A stretch of 64,000 nucleotides of DNA, from NCBI GenBank assembly GCA_030268105.1, contig BSDZ01000025.1, positions 1,612,001 through 1,676,000 on the forward strand, given 5' to 3'. Made by a program: the position numbers and the translations under genes. The first letter of the stretch is position 1, and the number at the start of each line of letters is the position of its first letter. The notes under the pieces were generated by a model, which searched no databases, had not been told where the DNA came from, and saw nothing but the letters and a program-made list of their open reading frames with translations. The stretch comes from Volvox africanus. Taxonomy: Eukaryota > Chlorophyta > Chlorophyceae > Chlamydomonadales > Volvocaceae. Shown here in pieces: positions 46,101 through 56,374 of this stretch.

Positions 46101-49100
46101 CAACGCCACCGTGAGGGCTGCTTGGGCAGCTCGGGGTGCTACTGCCGCTATATCCTGGGCTGTGCAATGCGGAGTGTGGATGAAGTCCTGGCGACAACAG
46201 AACTACCAACGGAATCGCGCCTGGCGGCGGTAGCGGTGACAGCGGCGGCGGCGGTGGCTCCCACGTCAGCGGCATAATCGGCGGCGGCGTACGACGAGAT
46301 GACGGCCTGCCGTAAGCCTCCGGCAGAGCGGAGCTGGGGGGGTTGCTAGGTTGGCGCTCCATCTGACGCGTACCGGACTTCGGTGCCGGGCGGCCGGGGC
46401 CAGCGCTCCGTGCCCGAATGCAATGTCCTGGGCCCCGAAATCCGCCCGGGCTGCCGTACCCGTAGCTGTAGCCACTGTCACCCCTGGAGCCACTGCCCAA
46501 GCCGTCGCTTAGACCATCGCCGCTACCGGTGGGCATGGGCGACCGGAAGGGAGCCTGGCCAACTGCCTCGGTCCGTCTCAGGAATGGCTCAGGAATGGCC
46601 CGACCCGGAGGCGTCCAGCAGCAACAGGCGATGCCGGTTGCCGAAGAGGGCGGCTGTGAGGGGTTCGGAGCGTTAGGGGCACATACACGGGCCCTGCTTT
46701 CCCCCCCACACGCCTGACACGGAGTATTGAGGAGGGCCCCGCGATACGGTGTGATGTTGATGTTACTGTTGATTTGTGTGTTGTCGCAGCCAGGGGTGAG
46801 CCCGATGCCACACCGCTCGTCATTCTCAGCTCCGTAACCGCACCACGCTGCCGGCCCGGGTGAAGGTGCGGAAGGAGCGGTGCGTGACGGCTGCATGCGC
46901 CGTTGCGAAACCCAGCCATGGGGAGGCAGCGGCAGCTGCTGGTAATGTTGTTGTTGTGGAGGCAGTAATTGTGGCAGCTGTGACGGACCCATGGGTCGCT
47001 CGGTCAACAGTGACTGCCTAGGCCCTGCAGGCGTCGGCTCCGGCTCTTCCATCCACGCCAGTGAGGGTACCCGTTTGAACAGGTGTTGGCTGATGCGGGG
47101 GTTGGCGCCGTCGCGGTCGCAGCCGCTAGTGCCAATCCCTAGCACCAGAGTCGCTTCTGCTGAATTTGTCGGTGCCGCTGCTGCTTCTGGCGATTGTGAT
47201 TGTCGCTCCCGGGGCTCTTCAGCCCTCCACGCGGCAGCCATGGCTCCAGGGACCGCTTCCGTCCGTTGCTGCTGCGGTTCGCGCGGCAGAGGGTGTGACG
47301 ATTGGCGAATGAATTGACGCTGCAACGGGGATGGTCGTTCAAAGGGCTCCAGGACAGCGCAAGTACCGGTGCTGCTCTCACTGCCTGAACTAGCGCACAA
47401 CGGCACAGAGGACCCTTGCTTGCATTGCTGCCCCTGCGGATGCGGATATGGTGCGATCCTTTCCGAGCAGACGACGGGTGCAGCTGTTACCTGCTGCTGT
47501 TGCTGCTGCTGCTGCTGCTGACGTTGTTGTTGCTGCTGACGTTGTTGTTGCTGTTGTTGTTGGTGGTAATAATGGTGGTGGTGGTGGTGGTGCTCGCCGC
47601 TACACGAGAGCTGCGAACTCTCAGCGGCGCCCACGGGAATCAAATTCCTGAGGTGATCTTCACCACCACTACCGGCACCACCAGCACCCCTTTCACCACC
47701 ACCACCACTACTGCCGCCGCCGCACCCGCCACCACCGAGTCTGCTGTCGCTGCTACTGCTGCTGCTGATCGTCCGAAGCAGCTTTCCAACCCGCTGCTCC
47801 CGTTCCACTTCCGCCGCCGCCGTCTCCCAGGTCAATCCAGTCACCGGTCCCCTCGCAGCACCCTGGTGGGAAGATTGTTGCTGCTGCTGGGGCTGGGGCT
47901 GGGGCTGGGGCTGGGGCTGGGGCTGGGGCTGGGGCTGGGGCTGGGGCTGGGGCTGGGGCTGGGGCTGAGGCTGGGGCTGGGGTCCAGGATTAGGGATGAA
48001 GTCATATCTGCAGTGTTTGTGTCCCCCCGTTGCCCCGTGCTCCCTGGCCTCCCCCGGGGAGGGGCTCCCTGGCAGCTGATCATGAGCTCCCTGGAGCCAT
48101 GTCGGCATTTGTTGCTGCTGCTCTTGTTCTTGTCCTTGTTCTTCTTGAAGATTAGGCACAGCGGCAGTCATAAGGCCCTTGTCATATGTGCCCATGGCGG
48201 CGACCATCTGTGCCGAAGGGCCTGCTTTCGGCAGCGGCACGGGGCTAGAGGACCTAATGTTCTGTGACAGGCGCGGCTCGTTGGCAAGTCCCTGCTGCAC
48301 AGTCTGCCGTACAGGCTGCCGTACAGACTGCTGTACAGACAACTGTGCAGACTGTTGTTGTGACAGGTGGCCAGGCGACAAGTGCGTCATAACAACTGAG
48401 GGCGGGAAGCGGCCAAATGCCGCCTCCCCACCTCCCAGAATGGATGCCACGGCCGCAGCCGCACGGCGACCCAGCCGCCGCTGCATCGGCCTCTCGGGTG
48501 AACAGCTTTCCTGCGCTGGGGCCAGGTCCTGGTCCCCATCCGGCTGCTGCTCATCCGGCTGCAGCTGCAGCTGCTGACTAGGGTGCGGATGATGGGGGCT
48601 ATCCACATCTTGATACTGGTGATGTGAATACCGCGGCGAAGGCGCCAAGGGCAACTCAGCGGCGACAACGTTCAGAGCTGCTGCTGCTGCTGCGGTGGCG
48701 GCAACCGCGGTGGTAGCGGCGGCAGGGGCGTTCACATTTCCCTCAGCGGTGTCCGGGCTGCCGGGCGCTGAAGCCCACATCCAAATGTCAGATCGGACGT
48801 AGCGGCTAGGTGATATGTCGGATGGCGTGATGGGGACGTAGCCCTCGGGCCGCTGGACGTCGAACTTGGGGCTGATGGACGCCAGCAGCACGCGCAGCAT
48901 GTCGGACCTGTGTGCAGAGGAGGAGCATGGAGTGAACGGGGGGGGCATGATGGGCTGGTGGCAGCAGCGGCTGTCAGGCCTCTTATCACCCCAAGCGACC
49001 TACAAAGTAAAGCCGATGCTTTGCTGTACATACACACATGCTCTCACCCCTCTCACCCGTAAGGAGACCCTGGCGCGTCCTGCTCCTTAAACAGCCACTC

Positions 49101-49961
49101 CCAGTACTCCTCCTCGCCCTCCACCAACACCTCGGGTGTGTTAAATCCACGATAATGCCCATGCTGCCCGGCGGCCGCTGGCGCGTCCCTACGACAAATG
49201 GCGTGTTCGTACCGCCCAGCAGCCGGAACGAGATCCACGGATCTGCCCTGCACGCACGGTAAGTCAGGGGACGCCTGCTGGTGCTGGCCCCACAGCTCAT
49301 GTGCAGACGGCTGGGAAGGTAGCGCGGCCACCTGTGGCGGTTTGCTTCGTGGATCCCGTGGCGGCAGCCCCCCTGGAGCCGGTGGAGGGATCTGAGTGGG
49401 GATGCGTTGTCCGTCTAAGAGGCCCCGCAGCCGCTGGTGGTATTGCAGTGGCGGCGGCTGGAAGCGGGCATGTTGCTGCAGGGCCGATCCGGCGCTGAAG
49501 GGCCTACGGGCTGGCTGCGGCGCGCCTGGCTTGCCAACCGCGATGGCGGCGGGAAAAACGCTTCGGTGGTTACCGTTGCGGTCACGGTCACGGTTACGTT
49601 TATGGTGGCCCGCCGGTCGGACTTCCCCGTCCGCCGTTTTAGCGCGAGCTCGTATGGGCGTCGGGAGCGGCCGGCTGCCGGATGGTTCTGCCGACGGGTT
49701 CGCGTGCTTATGGGGCAGGCTGGGAGATGATGGTTTGCGGTGGCAGGGTGAGGGGCTGCGGGGGCTGCAGCAGGTAGGTCGAGCTGATGGCGCAACCGCC
49801 GACGCGCTGCTGTCACCATTTTCAGACAGGCGCAGGGCCCTGCCTTGTATGGCAAGTGGAATTTGACCTATATGTTGAGCAGCTGAAGCCTTGCACGCTG
49901 ATCCCGTCCCATGAGAGTTTGGACGGCGCGCAGGCGCGGACGAGCACCGCGCGCCAGCCAT
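43159..49961 (-). CDS. Giant Gln/Ala/Pro/Ser-rich low-complexity protein, two exons
   Basis: Exon 1 is 49961-49057 and exon 2 is 48907-43159. The donor (TACGG before gtgaga) and acceptor (ctctgcacacag) join in phase to read SPYGSDMLRVLLASISPKF. The predicted protein is 2,217 aa. The only ordered-looking region spans the junction: EEEYWEWLFKEQDAPG, then SDMLRVLLASISPKFDVQRP and a Tyr/Trp-containing stretch ending near SDIWMWASAPGSP. The rest is disordered: a (QP)n tract (47886-47983), His7-Tyr-Gln runs (about 47480-47600), many Ala and Pro tracts and Ser/Pro-rich basic patches. No known domain is recognised and I assign no function. Large scaffold or regulatory proteins of this composition are common in volvocine algae. 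The ATG at 49961 is the first in frame. Introns hidden inside low-complexity parts cannot be excluded. Confidence 0.68.
47480..47600 (-). repeat. Poly-Gln/poly-His coding tract
   Basis: CAG/CAA and CAC/CAT codon runs on the minus strand encode His, Tyr and Gln homopolymers in the giant protein. Mixed CAA/CAG use and interspersed Arg codons suggest several independent expansions, not one pure slippage event. Confidence 0.85.
47886..47983 (-). repeat. GGGGCT hexanucleotide array encoding (Gln-Pro)n
   Basis: About 16 tandem GGGGCT units on the plus strand encode alternating Gln and Pro on the minus strand. There is one GAGGCT variant near the 3' end. The plus (template) strand is strongly G-rich and could form G-quadruplexes. 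Confidence 0.95.
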
Positions 49962-52151
49962 CGCCTTTGTTGAGTTCGTTTATTTTAAACTATAAAATTT
50001 CATTTTCCCTTTTGTCATTCAATACAACATGGCTGCGGCCACGGAGAGCAAGGGACAGGGCATCGGCTCAGCTTCTCAGTGGCCAAAAGGAACTATAACC
50101 ACAGTCTTTCAACCACACGTAATAACCATAGATTGCATTATTATAGCAATACGGGCGCCCGGAAAATGGGGCAGGTGCGATGCTTACCTGCCTCATGTGG
50201 CTGCAGGTTGATATCCGCTGAGTTGACAGCCGGGACTAGATAAAAATACACCCAGCACGGTTTTGAGGACAACCCAGGTGACAGCTTCTTTCGAGAAATT
50301 ACGCAGACGTCAGACCCTCTCGTCAATAATGGCAACCCCGGATTGTAATAAGTACAACAACAGTAAGGAATCAGATGCCTAATATTTTCAAAGTATTTCT
50401 GTTACAGTTCATGCAACTTCATCAGAATCTGGAGAGTGGCGACAGGTTAACGCAGTACGCCAAGAATGCGTCCTGGCAACTTTTGTAACATCTAGGAATT
50501 GTCTGGGTACATGAGCACCTTGAATATAGCACACCTCTCGTTCTAGGGCTCCAGGTGACAACTGGACGGACTCGTAGCCGAGACCGTACTTCGCGTGGCT
50601 CGCCTAACCAACCAACCAGGCAGCTGCCCTGCCTCCTCGACTAGACTTTGCGAAGTTCTGTACCGCTTATGAGAGTCTCGTGAGGCATGCAGTGTTGAAC
50701 ATCAATTTCACTCTTTCCCTTAGTGTTTCTCGCCTTCGATTGCTTGATCCCCATGACTACAGAGCCCTACATAGAATCCACGGATTAATCAAATTCAGGC
50801 AATGCTCTGAAGAGAAAATATAGAGCAAGCAAAGCAAGGCTCAAACATTCTATCGACGTTCGGCGAGCTTGGAAGATGTCTCCGACTGCCTGGCAGCTCT
50901 TCGGCACGACGAGCGGGTGGAGTCCTCCCAGAACGCCTGAATCTATCTCACTGATGTAGAATAATTGGTTATTTAGTTCATGCTGGAAATAAACAATCTC
51001 TCTTGCGCGTCAATCGGCCTCGAGGAAAGAGCGAATGGACCTTAGGGGGGAAGGCCCTGCGCAAAGTCGAAATCAAGATACACCAAACCTAACCAGACCA
51101 CGAAGAAACCAAATTCAAAATGGGCTACGCTCTCCTTAGTCTCACGCAATCTAACCCGGTAGACACACACATTACCATCCAGGGAACGGCGTCTAAAATC
51201 TTCTTAGGATTGCTAACGGTGCGTGGATGCATGGCCTTCTCTGTTCCAGTCATCCCTTGGTGACATCTGATATGTGTGTTGCAGTTCACCGCTCCTTTTC
51301 AAAGGCGGCAGCAGCAGCAACCAGCTTTCCTTAAGGACCTGTCAGTAACGTGCTGCAGGGTGCATAATCTCATTTCTAATGAACACATTCCCTGCTGATA
51401 GGTTTTAGTGATATTATTCCCAACATTTGAGATCATTTACATTCGTACGGTGAACTCCACGACCTCATGACCCCCCACACTTGACCAATTCACAATGGAT
51501 AAGGCGGTATGCCAACTGCCGCAAGCCGAAGCTGCTCGGGATTTTGCGCCAAAGACTCAGTCTCTGCTTTCCAATCCGCGTGGGTGAGAAGAGGCAAATT
51601 GGGAAAGGGGTACGCAGGTTAAGACCGGCGGGAACCGTACCAAAGCCAGCGAGCTCCATCGGTATTAGATGTACACCTCATCCGAAGGCCCCCTCTTTCC
51701 CCCTTCTCCAACCTAGTTTACGTTTTTTTTGGGTCACCGCGTCGGCAGCAGCCTTGGACGAGGACAACAGTCAGTCATCCTTGACGGTTAGTCCTGGCTT
51801 CGTCAGCGATCATTACCAGCATTTCGATGTTCGTCTCCCCCTTCCCCCCCTGTGTTTTGCAACGCACGCATCGTACGTGTTGTACATCCGCTCAATAGTT
51901 CCTCGGCAAGCAGACGGCTTCACACCAGATATGAGTCAGGGGTTATTAAGGCCTCGGCGTAACGCGCCCGGTCAATCTCACTCCCACCCTTGATAACACC
52001 CCTTCCCTCATCCCCGACCCTTTAACCCTCTTTCTTAACCCTGCCTCCTTGTACGCCCTCCCTGATAGCCGGAGAAAGCAAATGGCTCCCCGCCGTCACC
52101 CTCGGGAAAGGGGGAAAGGGAGAAAAAGGGAGAGTGGCCGCCCAACCCCCT
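49962..52151. other. Upstream region of the giant gene, no supported gene
   Basis: This 2.2-kb segment probably holds the promoter of the minus-strand giant gene and the 3' end of the minus-strand ORF at 52152. An AT-rich patch at about 49980-50010 contains TTTTATAG on the minus strand, very close to the proposed ATG. That closeness raises some doubt about the start. An open frame at 51481-51993 (+) lacks an ATG at its 5' end and has no recognisable content. Confidence 0.4.
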
Positions 52152-52841
52152 TCAGTCAATGACCAGCACCCCACCCGCGCCGGGTGCATCAGCTGCTACA
52201 TCATGCATCACCACCACATCAGCTGCTGCGCCACCCGCAACTTCAGCCGCCGCTTGTCGCCCTGCAGATGTAACCGCCTCAGCGGCAGTGGCAGCGGTCG
52301 CTGCCGCTGAGGCCTTCTTCAGTTCTTTCTTCAGCCGATGCGCCGCTCTCAGCCGCTGCAGCTTTCGCTGTTTCTTCGTCCCCGCTGCCGGCACCTCCGC
52401 CGCCGCCGCCGCAACTTGGCGGAAGTCACTCTCGGCACCGTCAGGTGTCTCGGTTCCCGTTGGCTCTGTCACTCCATCTGCCGATCTGTCCGGGGCCATT
52501 TTGCCTGCTCCGAAACCAGGTCCCACATCACCTTCACTGGCAACAATCCCCCTATCCAACTTGAGGGGTACCCCATGGGTGACGTCGTACATTGACCCCC
52601 CTTCCACCTTTTCCTGCCTTGACCTCGGTATGGTATCGCCCGCGCCATGCTGCCCAGGAAGATCCGTTACGTTTGCCGTCGGGGCTCTATCCGCCGCCGC
52701 TTTGCCCTGCCGCCGCCTTTTCTTGGCCACTGTCGGCTTCGGCACAGGCGACACGGCCGCCAAAAGACCGCCATTGCCGCCGCCGCCGCCACCACCAGCA
52801 GTAGCAGCAGTAGCAGCGTGCGGCTGCCCTTCGGTAACCAT
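52152..52841 (-). CDS. Uncharacterised Ala-rich basic ORF, possible nuclear protein
   Basis: A 229-codon minus-strand frame from ATG 52841 to TGA 52152. It is Ala/Gly-rich with basic patches AKKRRRQGK near the N-terminus and KKQRKLQRLRAAHRLKKELKK-like sequence near residue 165, which look like nuclear localisation or RNA/DNA-binding helices. It lies 450 bp downstream of the 2OG-oxygenase stop on the same strand. The frame stays open upstream of the ATG to about 52945, so it may be a 3' exon of a longer transcript. No homologous family is recognised. The antisense frame across it is also long, so coding status is uncertain. Confidence 0.35.
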   Translation of the reverse strand: MVTEGQPHAATAATAGGGGGGGNGGLLAAVSPVPKPTVAKKRRRQGKAAADRAPTANVTDLPGQHGAGDTIPRSRQEKVEGGSMYDVTHGVPLKLDRGIVASEGDVGPGFGAGKMAPDRSADGVTEPTGTETPDGAESDFRQVAAAAAEVPAAGTKKQRKLQRLRAAHRLKKELKKASAAATAATAAEAVTSAGRQAAAEVAGGAAADVVVMHDVAADAPGAGGVLVID

Positions 52842-53289
52842 GTCCCTGGACCTGAATCGAGCATTAGCATTAGCATTAGCAGCAGTAGCAGTAGCACCAA
52901 CAGTAGCGAGATGTATGTAGTCTCCCCTTCCATCGCTTTGTTACGTTCGCCAACACAAACCGGCACACGACACCAAACAGAGCCCATGAAGGGAGATGTC
53001 CGTGAGACCGGTTCCACGGGACGAGCCACGTCGGGGAGGCACGCCGCATTTTGTCGAAGGGGCGGCGAAGTCATCAGTAATCCCCTACACCCCTTAACCC
53101 CCCCACCCCTCGTCCCCTAATGAGGCAGTGAAGCTCATACTCGATGGCCCCTAAATAGGGTGGTGGCGAGGGGGGCCTTATAAGCTGCTACCCCTACTTG
53201 GGTGTCGTATAATTTCCGCATCACCCGCCCTGGACCCCGCTCCCTCCACCGCAATACCAGCAACACCCCAACACCCCAAAAGCCATCCC
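52842..53289 (-). other. Oxygenase 3' region with diverged dispersed repeat
   Basis: Non-coding 3' flank of the oxygenase gene. Positions about 53205-53262 (+) carry GTCGTATAATTTCCGC and CCCTGGACCCCGC. They match the 3' half of the dispersed repeat copies at 54.6 and 59.2 kb (see those entries). Confidence 0.5.
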
Positions 53290-55885
53290 TCACTTCTGCT
53301 TCTTCCTTCTCTTTCTCCTCGATGGCGCCGCCGCTGCCGCAGCAGCTCCGACTCCCGCAACCGGCCCCCCTGCTTCCGCCGCCGCCCCTCTCCCCGCTTC
53401 CGCCGCCGCCCCTCTTTCCGCTTCCGCCGCCGTCGCTCCCACCGCCGCTGCTGCCTTCATCGCTAGATCTGCTTCCGCCGCCTTCGCCGCCGATAGCCCC
53501 GAAACCACCCGCTCCAACGCCGCCGCTGATCCAAAGGGCGTGGGGCGGCCCCAGGCCCTCCTTGCCAATGTGGGTTGGTGCCCCGGCTGACGCGGCAGCA
53601 TCACCAGCTTCCAAACGAGGGAGTACCTCGGCCGGCCCATCGCCGCCCGGGAGGGGGGGATCAGCCGGTGGAGGATGTCCTGATCTAGCAACACCGCTCG
53701 GTATGTCTGGGGGTGTGGGGGATAAGACGCACACGGACACACACAGGCAAGCACACACACGAATACACGTAGGCTGTGGGCTCTGAATAAGGAGCTTCAC
53801 TTAGTGGTGGGTAGTGTGTAACTAACTCTGTATGGTTATTGTTCGGTTGCTCGTCCTGCTGCCTCGCACCCACCTTGGGCCTGACCACCACTCCGCAGTC
53901 ACTGGGGGTGTCCAGGAAGAGGGTCTCTGCTTGCCAGTCACGCTCCCAGCTGTGGTTCAGGTACAGCAGCAGACTCACGAAGAGCGGTCGACCAGGTTCC
54001 TGGTACGGAGGGCGGAGAGGTGTGTTTTGGGAGGGGGGGGAAAGAGAGGGGGAAACGTCATACCTAATTAGTTCATGATGTCATGTGACATAACATTTCT
54101 ATTAACTGAGTGGTATTTTCTAAGGAAGGCGTGGAGGGGAGGGGGAGGGGGAGGAGAGTAGTGGTGCATGACGGCGGCAAAGGAAGAGATGAGAGGGGTG
54201 GGGGTTGGGGATAATGATAAACATGTAGGCAACACACTGGCAACCGTTGACCGCTGTACACCCGTACAGCGGTAACGTATCGTACCCGGTTGACATACTG
54301 GCCGTACGCCAGGGTCCACGGTGACGGGTACGGCAAGGTCGACGGGTCGGCGTCGACGTGCCAAGAATACGTGTCACCGAACGTCGCGGCATTCGCCACA
54401 AACCTGCAACGTCCATACACAGCAGTAGAGTAATTGGTGCTGTCAGCATCATCTGCCCCCTCTTCCCCCCTCCCCCCCGCGATGCGGCTGAAAGGAAACC
54501 CACATGCCAGGCCAGGGGTGATGCTGGCGTGGGTGTGGGCGGAGGTAGCGGGGTGCAGGGGGGGTTTTGCGGCAAATATACGACACCTGGACGCTTCCTG
54601 AGGTATGAGGGACCCCGAAAATTACTAATTAACACCACCACCACCAGTGATACAACTGGGGCGCGGAGAAGAAGGGGCGGAGAAGGTGAAAATCCGAGAC
54701 TGCAGCTGACGGCCGGAGCTGTTTCGGGGGCGGGGTGTCGCGGGGGGACTACCGAACATAGTTGGGGCAGCCGGAAGGTCTTCGCGGGTAACACCACCAC
54801 CACTACCCCTTCCATCACCCCTTTCACCACCACCCCTTCCATCACCAACAGGATGACACGCGGATGATGTCGGGATCCATTTGATGATGTCAGATGCAGT
54901 GTTTAGTCATGCACGCCCATGCTCACTGGTTGCAGTCCACAATCGAGCCAGGGGGAGCCGCCTCTTCGTTCGCATCGTCCGCCGGGATCTGGTTCCGGGC
55001 CAGATCCTGCCTTGCAGCCGTGTCCTGGATCCGGGTTTGGATCTGGATTTTATCTGATGGCATGTGTGCAATTACGTAGTCCGGGTACAGCCGCTGCAGG
55101 CGGCTCTGTACCTCCAATCGGGCGGGCAGGGGGTTGGTGGCCAGGTTTCGGAGCCACTCGTCCCGAAGCCCCCAAGTAGGGCAGGCGGTGGCGCTGTCGC
55201 GTGTGCCCCGGTCCCATTTGTCGCTGGGTGGCGGCAGTTCCATATTCCAGCCTGATGGGGGGCACGCGAGTGCCGGGTGTGTACCAGATCATGACGGTTC
55301 TGGGAAGGGCGATGAATGGAATGAAATGTGTCGTACACTTTCCTTGAGTGGAAAAATGTTAGTACGTAAACATACACTTACAGGTGCACAGTCCTTTTTT
55401 ACAGACGTGCAAAGGACGCCAAAGAATCCAACTGACACCTTTTCCCTCTTCCCTTACCTCTCCCCCAGCAGTCTTCCATTTCCCTCTCCCCCAGCAGTCT
55501 TCCATTTCCCTCTAGGTTACACGAAAATAAAAAACACAAACACACATTGGAGGGTCTCACCGGGATGAGTAATGAAGTCCAAAAGTCCTGTCCGCTCCGC
55601 CTCGCCAATGAAATTGTCCAGGACGACGAGGTGGGCCTTATCCACGCGCGCGGCGCCGGTGGCATCGGGTACGATGCAAGCGTCGAACGTGACGTTGAGT
55701 GTCACCCTGGAATCGGTGGGGCGCCAGCTTGTCGCGTGCGTGGCGATGGGACGAAGGTTTAGTGGGTTGGGGGAGGCGGACGGGACTGACGCCGTTATAG
55801 TTGGTGCGACATCGGCACTGCTTGGTATCCCAGCTTGCTCCTGTGGCGGTCGGGGTGTCTCTACTGCATGTGTAAAGGATTCCAT
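53290..55885 (-). CDS. 2-oxoglutarate/Fe(II)-dependent oxygenase, five exons
   Basis: Exons (minus): 55885-55561, 55251-54927, 54403-54286, 53999-53874, 53706-53290, giving 436 aa with all phases consistent. The catalytic core is visible: LVVLDNFIGEAERTGLLDFI opens the fold; WHVDAD supplies the first His and Asp (232, 234); PLFVSLLLYLN and AETLFLDTPSDCGVVVRP are the usual jelly-roll strands; LLDQDILHRL supplies the second iron His (311); RPRYSLVWKL supplies the 2OG-binding Arg (325). Iron and co-substrate sites are therefore complete. The type is close to prolyl-hydroxylase-like oxygenases, but the substrate is unknown. The C-terminus is an Ala/Glu-rich tail ending in a basic RRKRRKKQK. A hydrophobic stretch (LPVLIFLTALSVFSV) lies upstream in another frame near 55900-55965, so a spliced membrane anchor is possible. 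Confidence 0.85.
54556..54650 (-). repeat. Dispersed repeat copy A (minus orientation)
   Basis: The reverse complement of this segment matches 59165-59275 over about 90-110 bp. Shared blocks include GTTAATTAGTAATTTTCGGG and AGGAAGCGTCCAGGTGTCGT followed by ATATTTGCCGC, with a GGT-rich 5' side. It lies in intron 2 of the 2OG-oxygenase gene, in the same sense as the gene. Confidence 0.9.
55460..55520. repeat. Short tandem duplication in oxygenase intron 1
   Basis: A unit of about 28 bp (CTCTCCCCCAGCAGTCTTCC and following ATTTCC) occurs twice in tandem. It is a local duplication with no coding role. Confidence 0.8.
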
Positions 55886-56374
55886 CAATATTGTTCCTAA
55901 GTTTAACAGAAAAGACTGAAAGGGCAGTTAAAAAGATTAGCACAGGAAGGGCATTTGCTAGCAGCAACCAGACCGCCGGCGGAAAAGCAAGCTACTCCGC
56001 AACATTTAGCGTTCAAAAAACAAATACCTTTCCTTCCGACCTAGGTATATAAAAAGTTCTAACCCTATCGTGATCAGGCTTATCAATGTAAGGTGGTTTA
56101 CGACAGTTTGCTACATCAGTACCTTCTGAGCGTTAAGGTACATCCGTATTGATAACGGAACATTGTAGCACTCCTGAGCGGTTAAAAGCTTAAAAGATAC
56201 TTGGTTTTGCATTGCCTATGTTAGCACTTACTGGCTCATACACAATTCAATAATCATCACCGTATTCCGACATTCTTTCCTTTTGCCAGCCGTGCGATGT
56301 AAATTATCCCTGTTTGCGCAGAGCCTCCCTGGTTCAGGTTTATTTATTACATACCTCTTTTAGAACTGAGTGTT
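55886..56374. promoter_or_regulatory. 489-bp divergent promoter region
   Basis: This separates the start codons of the 2OG oxygenase (-) and FAD synthase (+), so it should contain both promoters. TATATAAAAA at 56046-56055 is a TATA-like element oriented toward FAD synthase, about 320 nt before its ATG. No other element is recognised. Confidence 0.5.

Noticed and set aside
47416..48267. 283-codon plus-strand frame with Leu/Thr and Leu-Gly repeats
   Set aside because: Antisense to the giant minus-strand exon and created by its CAG/GGGGCT repeats.
49053..49300. Minus-strand frame reading WISFRLLGGTNTPFVVG, which looks protein-like
   Set aside because: The alternative frame is open for 302 codons from ATG 49961 and splices in phase to the giant exon through EEEYWEWLFKEQDAPG, so this frame is taken as a shadow.
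51481..51993. 170-codon plus-strand frame
   Set aside because: Begins at TTG, not ATG; no domain, no splice context, and composition like the flanking intergenic DNA.
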